Assembly: GCA_029194465.1 (NCBI GenBank) | Contig: JARFXS010000017.1 | Location: 1-41,349, forward strand | Direction of reading: 5' to 3' | DNA length: 41,349 bases | Origin: Candidatus Nitrosocosmicus sp. | GTDB taxonomy: Archaea > Thermoproteota > Nitrososphaeria > Nitrososphaerales > Nitrososphaeraceae | Part shown: positions 37,094-41,349 of the stretch, in pieces | Numbering within the stretch: position 1 is the first letter of the stretch | How the letters are laid out: the number at the start of each line of letters is the position of its first letter | Translations under genes and position numbers: made by a program | The notes under the pieces: generated by a model | Database searches by the model: none | What the model saw: the letters and a program-made list of their open reading frames with translations, nothing else | Told to the model about the DNA's origin: nothing

Positions 37094-37768
37094 TTGATAA
37101 AATCAATAGAGAAGCCGAATGATATAAAAAATGATGTAAAACAGGTCCTTGTAGGTATTACTCCAGTATATTCATACATAGCAGGCAAAATACTCAAACT
37201 TAAAACAAAACCTGCTGGGGCGGAAATAGTTAGAAATAAGAGCTTGGGTACAATTGAGAGTTTAAATCACTTTGGAATAATTCGTTCCCCTGTATCTGGG
37301 AACGTTGTGGAAATAAATCAAGAAATCATTGATAACCCTAAAATTGTTAATGACTCCCCATTTGAGCGTGGATGGATAGCAAAGATCAAAACTAACGACA
37401 ACCTCAAAAGTCTTGAATCGATAAGAACTATCGAGGAGTGTAAGTTTGAGATAGAGTCTCAAATCAAGAAATTCAATGTGAAATGCTTTAAATCGTTTCC
37501 TGATTTTCATATGTTTGAATTAGGAACTGAATGTTCCGCCACTTTGGCAAAATTGGATGAATTCATAGTGAAAAATATGCGAATTGGACACGTTATAAGA
37601 TTGGTGTCTGACGATCCTACTGCTGATCTTGAGTTATTACGTTGGGCTAATCAAAATAAACAAGAGATTATTGAAATTGTTCAAGAGAAAAACCCTGCGC
37701 AATCTTCATTACCAAATTCTAGTAACAATTACTTATTCAATATAATTATTAAAAAAATAAAAGATTAG
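37094..37768 (+). CDS. GcvH-like domain fused to a TusA-like domain
   Basis: 224 residues, TTG start. Residues about 16-100 align with glycine-cleavage H protein: VLVGITPVYSYIAGKILKL, GTIESLNHFGIIRSPVSG, VVEINQEIIDNPKIVNDSPF and GWIAKIK. The lipoylated Lys of the usual ESVK is replaced by Asn58 (ESLN). Residues about 135-224 look like a TusA/SirA sulfur-carrier domain: MFELGTECSATLAKLDEFI, GHVIRLVSDDPTADLELLRW and a final YLFNIIIKKIK. The TusA Cys is kept (Cys147), but the normal CPxP has become CSAT. A two-rhodanese sulfurtransferase gene converges on it. A role in sulfur transfer is plausible, not demonstrated. Confidence 0.7.
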   Translation: MIKSIEKPNDIKNDVKQVLVGITPVYSYIAGKILKLKTKPAGAEIVRNKSLGTIESLNHFGIIRSPVSGNVVEINQEIIDNPKIVNDSPFERGWIAKIKTNDNLKSLESIRTIEECKFEIESQIKKFNVKCFKSFPDFHMFELGTECSATLAKLDEFIVKNMRIGHVIRLVSDDPTADLELLRWANQNKQEIIEIVQEKNPAQSSLPNSSNNYLFNIIIKKIKD

Positions 37769-37783
37769 GAACAATGGAATAAT

Positions 37784-38632
37784 TTATTTTTCAATCGGGT
37801 TTCCAATCATATTGCCCCATTCGGTCCATGATCCATCATAGTTCTTTACATCTGGGTAGCCCAAAAGATACTTCAGCACAAACCAAGTATGTGATGATCT
37901 TTCTCCAATCCTGCAGTATGAAATTACTTCCTTTTCTGGCAGGATTCCATTTTCCTTATATAGCTTCTCTAAATCTTCAAGCGGTTTGAACGTTCCATCC
38001 TCATTAACTGCTTTTCCCCACGGTATATTGATAGCTGCAGGAATGTGCCCTCCCCTTTGTGCATGTTCAGTAGGATATTCGGCTGGTGCAGTCACTTCCC
38101 CAGTAAATTCTGATGGCGATCTTACGTCGACTAATATGATTTGGTTGTTTTTAAGTGACTCTGATACGTGATTTAAATATGTTCTTATTTTCTCATCGGG
38201 GTTAGACGCTTTGAAATCGCCTGTCGGATAAGTTGGGATTGTTTTATCAATAGATCTGTCCTCTTCAAGCCATTTTTTTCTGCCGCCATTTATTATGCGT
38301 ACATCTTTATAGCCATAATACTTAAAAACCCAAAAAGCAAAAGCCGCGAACCAATTGTTAAAATCTCCGTAAAGTACTAGAGTCGTATCCTGATTTATTC
38401 CAGATTTTTTGAGTAATTCTTCGCATGATTCTTTTGAAATGATGTTCCTATTTAAGGGATCATTGATATCCTTCTTCCAATCAAATAACACTGACCCGGG
38501 AATATGTCCTAAATGGTAGTTTGTTTTTGGATCATAGTCCACCTCTGCAATTCTTACATTCGGATCTTTTATGTGATCTTCAGTCCACTTCGTATCAACC
38601 AAAACCTCAGGATGAGCATATTTATTCGACAT
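37784..38632 (-). CDS. Sulfurtransferase with two rhodanese domains
   Basis: 282 residues, like thiosulfate or 3-mercaptopyruvate sulfurtransferases. The N-terminal rhodanese domain (about 5-125) contains HIPGSVLFDWKKDIND and TLVLYGDFNNWFAAFAFWVF and is inactive, with no Cys in its loop. The C-terminal domain (about 150-275) contains ILVDVRSPSEFTGEVTAPAE, GHIPAAINIPW and the active loop CRIGERS starting at Cys240. The loop CRxGxRS is more typical of thiosulfate sulfurtransferases. It moves sulfane sulfur to acceptors such as cyanide, thiols or carrier proteins. It ends 15 bases from the GcvH-TusA-like gene (convergent). Confidence 0.88.
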   Translation of the reverse strand: MSNKYAHPEVLVDTKWTEDHIKDPNVRIAEVDYDPKTNYHLGHIPGSVLFDWKKDINDPLNRNIISKESCEELLKKSGINQDTTLVLYGDFNNWFAAFAFWVFKYYGYKDVRIINGGRKKWLEEDRSIDKTIPTYPTGDFKASNPDEKIRTYLNHVSESLKNNQIILVDVRSPSEFTGEVTAPAEYPTEHAQRGGHIPAAINIPWGKAVNEDGTFKPLEDLEKLYKENGILPEKEVISYCRIGERSSHTWFVLKYLLGYPDVKNYDGSWTEWGNMIGNPIEK

Positions 38633-38755
38633 TTATCAGATTAACATAAACCTTAAACAGTATTTAAATAATAAAAAATTCCCATTCTTTACAGTTTTTT
38701 TAAACCTTTTTTCAAAATCAAAAACGATTTTAGTGATGTCACAATTATTAGTTTT

Positions 38756-39112
38756 GTGACCCTATATACAGATTCATTTACCAATCTTTCAAGATATAAG
38801 AGTGATTACTTCAGGATTGCTGTTTCCGCTACACTGCCTTTTGAGCTACAGCATAAAATGGATGCTTGGTTTTATGATTTATCACCCTCTAAGAGTTTGA
38901 CTGATAAGTTTGAACGCGATGAACTGGATATTAATGAGTACACTGTTTTATATCAAAAAGAAATGAATGCCACGCCAGCGATTTCAAACATAAAATGGAT
39001 AAAAGATTATTCAAGGAGGAACGATGTTGTGTTACTTTGCTACGAACCAGAAAACATGAATAAATGTCATCGTCATATTTTGAAACAGCTGATTGAAAAT
39101 TCCCAAGTCTAA
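38756..39112 (+). CDS. DUF488-family protein
   Basis: 118 residues from a GTG at 38756. The C-terminal DVVLLCYEPENMNKCHRHIL holds the DUF488 hallmark: LCYE followed by a conserved CHR. Upstream, RYKSDYFRIAVSATLPFELQ and FERDELDINEYTVLYQKEMN fit the compact alpha/beta fold. Family function is not established. Alone on its strand between the sulfurtransferase and dodecin genes. Confidence 0.75.
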   Translation: MTLYTDSFTNLSRYKSDYFRIAVSATLPFELQHKMDAWFYDLSPSKSLTDKFERDELDINEYTVLYQKEMNATPAISNIKWIKDYSRRNDVVLLCYEPENMNKCHRHILKQLIENSQV

Positions 39113-39258
39113 TAAAGGAGTTTATTCGATCAATGACAAACATGACTTTTGTTAATCAATAATCATTAATTTTGAAATTCTTTCAATAAAGTTTATCATG
39201 AACCTGTTAATTGTAGATTTTTGATTATATTTTTATGTGACGAAAATTAAAACCTCTA

Positions 39259-39465
39259 ATGGTTTACAAATATATCGAAATAGTTGGCACGTCACCAACT
39301 GGAATAAATGAAGCTGTCAACAACGCCTTTAAGGAAGCGTCTAAAACCGTGAAGAATATTCAATGGGGTGAAATGGGGAGAGTTACCTTTAGGTTGGATG
39401 AAAATCAACAAGTTGAATATCAGGTAGAGGTTCGAATAGGATTTAAGATAGAAAGGGCGGACTAG
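39259..39465 (+). CDS. Dodecin
   Basis: 68 residues, full length for this family of flavin-binding dodecamers that store or buffer riboflavin/FMN. Sequence MVYKYIEIVGTSPTGINEAV, then AFKEASKTVKNIQWGEMGRV and VEYQVEVRIGFKIER is a close match to the family, including the flavin-stacking Trp (in IQWGE) and the conserved Gln in EYQVEV. ATG at 39259. Confidence 0.9.
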   Translation: MVYKYIEIVGTSPTGINEAVNNAFKEASKTVKNIQWGEMGRVTFRLDENQQVEYQVEVRIGFKIERAD

Positions 39466-39514
39466 AATTATTTAGAAATTTTATTGCTAGATGGTTCTCA
39501 TTAAATTTCTGAAT

Positions 39515-39889
39515 CTATTTTGATTCACTCAACCTGTTTTCAATGATCTCCAAAAAATTATCTTTATTAATTGGTTTTCTGATTATGCAGTTAAAACTTA
39601 AATCTGAATAAGACTTTATGATTGATTGATAATATTCCTCAAATGCAGTAGCTAGGCAAATCTTAATTTTACTATCCATTATTCTAACCCTACTAGCTAA
39701 TTCAAAACCATTTATTCTGGGCATTCGTATGTCGGTTATTAGGAGATCATAAATTCCAGGTTCAAATTCTTCTAAAAGGGAGTTTGGATCATTGTAAATA
39801 TTAACTTGGTATCCCTCATCTTCTAAACAAATCTTAAAGAATAATGCTGTTCCTACATCATCATCGATTACTATGATATTATTTCCCAT
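39515..39889 (-). CDS. Single-domain response regulator (CheY-like)
   Basis: 124 residues, a receiver domain only. Acidic pocket DDD in IIVIDDDVG (residues 8-10), phospho-acceptor Asp in LLITDIRMPRINGFEL (about residue 53), switch Thr/Ala in ICLATAFEE, and Lys in IIRKPINKDNF. No output domain, so it signals through partner binding. No histidine kinase is visible in the window. ATG at 39889. Downstream of the ATP-grasp gene on the same strand, but separated by 135 bases. Confidence 0.88.
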   Translation of the reverse strand: MGNNIIVIDDDVGTALFFKICLEDEGYQVNIYNDPNSLLEEFEPGIYDLLITDIRMPRINGFELASRVRIMDSKIKICLATAFEEYYQSIIKSYSDLSFNCIIRKPINKDNFLEIIENRLSESK

Positions 39890-40024
39890 TATAGAATATT
39901 TTATTGATTGTTATACCAATTAAAATATTTTTACATTTCAAAAGTACAATGTTTTCAAATTCCTGGTCTTATTCTCATGTTCTATTATGATTAAAGGAAT
40001 TTTTCGACCTCAAAAATGATCCAT

Positions 40025-41131
40025 TTATGAATCATGTAATCTATTTTTTTTCAACAGACCATTCACAAAGTCAAACATTGATTTTGTTATAGGTAAATTA
40101 GTATGCTTTTCAATCCAATACCAATCACCTATTGGATTAATTTCTAAAAAAAATAATTCTCCATTTTTACTTTGAATAAGATCTATGCTTGAAACATGTA
40201 ATCCTAATTCTCTATTTAGTTTAATACATTGCTTTTCCATTTTTTTGCCAAGATTGATTTCTTCAAATATTATTTTACTTTCCCTTATTTTATGCAAATC
40301 TGAGTATTTGCTTTTGTCCTTGATCGAAAGTTTGCATGCAAAAATCTTGTCTCCAATAACCGTTACTCTTATTTCAGAATCATTTTCTATTTTTTCTTGA
40401 AAAATAACCGGGGCATATACGATATCCTCAAACGATAATAGGTGATCTAGTTCCATGTTATTTGTTAGGAATTTAAACGACCTTTGATTTAAGATGATTT
40501 CGTGATGATGTAGGACTTTCATGATGGACTTTGAGTATCTCTTAAAAAACTTCTTCCCATCCAATATAGAATTGGTAATTGAGGTTTCCGGGATGCTAAG
40601 GCCAATTCTTTGTGCCGTAACTAGCTGCTTTAATCTATTCTCGGCATCGAATGTTTTTTGTGAGTCATTTATCCATGTCGAATCGAGAGTTATCCGAAGG
40701 CAGTTGAATGCTTGATACCACTGTTGAGCAAAAAATGCTTGAAAGATTCCAGTGTAATAATTCAAGAATTTCAAATCAAAATATCTAAACAATACTATCT
40801 TTATGTTTCTGGGATTGATCTTTCTATTTCGTAGATACAGGAGTGACTTTTCGTTCTTTCTAATTTCAAATTTGAATCCGAAATTCAATGGGATATCTTC
40901 TTCAGTTATTTTAACATAATCAATCCCATGTTTTAGTAATTGGATGCCTACTAAATCTGATTCGATATCTGATTTTTTCGTAAGAATCAATACAGTGGGG
41001 GATGCTCGGGCAGCCGCATTCTTTCTAATATTCATTCTGTCTATGAGAATTTGTGGATCAATTGTCAAGTCTTGAATTTTTTTAGTACTTGATGATTCAA
41101 CAAAGTTAAAGAAGTAAGGTTTTCCTGCCAT
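40025..41131 (-). CDS. ATP-grasp ligase resembling graspetide (MvdD-type) synthetases
   Basis: 368 residues. After a 45-residue leader, a pre-ATP-grasp domain (VLILTKKSDIESDLVGIQLL; GIDYVKITEEDIPLNFGFKF) is followed by the ATP-grasp core: FDAENRLKQLVTAQRIGLSI with PETSITN, FQEKIENDSEIRVTVIGDKI, and the metal-binding FFLEINPIGDWYWIEKHTNL. This order and the NP-x-G-x-W-x-W-I-E ending resemble MvdC/MvdD-like ligases that form ester or amide cross-links in ribosomal peptides. RimK-like peptide ligases are the alternative. No precursor peptide is visible in the window; it could lie to the right. Intact frame, ATG at 41131. Confidence 0.75.
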   Translation of the reverse strand: MAGKPYFFNFVESSSTKKIQDLTIDPQILIDRMNIRKNAAARASPTVLILTKKSDIESDLVGIQLLKHGIDYVKITEEDIPLNFGFKFEIRKNEKSLLYLRNRKINPRNIKIVLFRYFDLKFLNYYTGIFQAFFAQQWYQAFNCLRITLDSTWINDSQKTFDAENRLKQLVTAQRIGLSIPETSITNSILDGKKFFKRYSKSIMKVLHHHEIILNQRSFKFLTNNMELDHLLSFEDIVYAPVIFQEKIENDSEIRVTVIGDKIFACKLSIKDKSKYSDLHKIRESKIIFEEINLGKKMEKQCIKLNRELGLHVSSIDLIQSKNGELFFLEINPIGDWYWIEKHTNLPITKSMFDFVNGLLKKNRLHDS

Positions 41132-41209
41132 TCTTAGAAAAAGATGATTGGTTGATTGTATTTAGATGTTATTGGTAACGAAGTTTACCAGATAAGTTTA
41201 TTTAATAAT

Positions 41210-41349
41210 TTGTGTAAATTGTTATTTATATCTACACTTCCTAATTATGATCCACCAATAGGTAAATTTGAAAATCTCCAATACTCTTGCTACTTATGTG
41301 GAAAGCTCATTAAGCATATCAATGACTTGCATATAGAAGAGGATTTACC
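41210..41349 (+). CDS. Start of a small zinc-finger-like protein (3' end outside window)
   Basis: Possible TTG start at 41210; the frame stays open to the window end. It contains SCYLCGKLIKHINDLHIEED, where CxxC and HxxxxH are spaced as in a C2H2 zinc finger. Divergent from the ATP-grasp gene. Start and gene reality are uncertain because only about 46 codons are visible. Confidence 0.35.
   Translation, partial: MCKLLFISTLPNYDPPIGKFENLQYSCYLCGKLIKHINDLHIEEDL

Noticed and set aside
1..41349. CRISPR array or insertion sequence
   Set aside because: No regularly spaced repeats, terminal inverted repeats or transposase/integrase motifs were seen on either strand.
40025..41349. Precursor peptide for the ATP-grasp enzyme
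   Set aside because: Checked both flanks (39890-40024 and 41132-41349) on both strands; no short ORF with a repeated Thr/Ser-Glu/Asp core was found.

Overview
The window comes from an ammonia-oxidising archaeon of the Nitrososphaeria (Thaumarchaeota), most likely the soil group I.1b (Nitrososphaera/Nitrosocosmicus type). The evidence is archaeal amoA, amoX and a short archaeal amoB, together with archaeal markers: Clp1-type polynucleotide kinase, ATP-dependent DNA ligase, a two-domain Cdc48 ATPase, S13p/S4p ribosomal proteins and a PAC2 protein. DNA is AT-rich. Several genes have a TATA-like box about 25-30 nt before the start codon, which implies short or absent leaders. The genus is an inference; no 16S is present.

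Layout. 1-3154: end of a eukaryotic-type Ser/Thr kinase, a frameshifted PP2C phosphatase and a membrane-anchored TPR protein. 3516-9235: a small zinc-finger protein, Clp1 kinase, a membrane protein, an orphan DNA methyltransferase and a DNA ligase broken by one base. 9395-13905: CBS protein, tRNA-Thr, a secreted protein with a shifted 3' end, a tRNA-Leu-like 3' fragment, and heavily frameshifted pdxT and pdxS. 14118-15267: amoX and amoA. 15288-17219: nearly 2 kb without a convincing gene. 17220-20432: 2-oxoacid:ferredoxin oxidoreductase (korB, korA) preceded by a Cys-rich mini-protein. 21124-21702: amoB, separated from amoA; amoC is not in the window. 22111-27185: CBS protein, small membrane protein, CAP-domain protein, oligoendopeptidase F and an ACT-like regulator. 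27342-31402: Cdc48 ATPase (three indels), SRPBCC protein and PAC2 protein (many indels). 31614-34026: zinc-ribbon/PadR pair, rps13-rps4. 34040-38632: HTH regulator with an S-layer-like domain and an EF-hand loop, divergent from glmS (one indel); then a GcvH-TusA-like fusion facing a double-rhodanese sulfurtransferase. 38756-41349: DUF488, dodecin, response regulator, and an ATP-grasp enzyme resembling graspetide (MvdD-type) ligases.

A striking general property is the number of one-base frameshifts, often at homopolymers, in conserved and in part essential genes (DNA ligase, glmS, cdc48, pdxS, pdxT, PAC2, PP2C) and a one-base-short T arm in tRNA-Thr. Other long genes (korA, pepF, clp1, amoA, amoB) are intact. 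Uncorrected sequencing/assembly indels in patches are the simplest explanation; true decay of pdxST or the PAC2 gene cannot be excluded. These loci are listed as 'pseudogene' only in the sense that the reading frame is interrupted as written.

The most interesting biology is the kinase/PP2C/TPR signalling cluster, the GcvH-TusA-like fusion beside a rhodanese, the graspetide-synthetase-like ATP-grasp gene, and the surface-domain regulator divergent from glmS.
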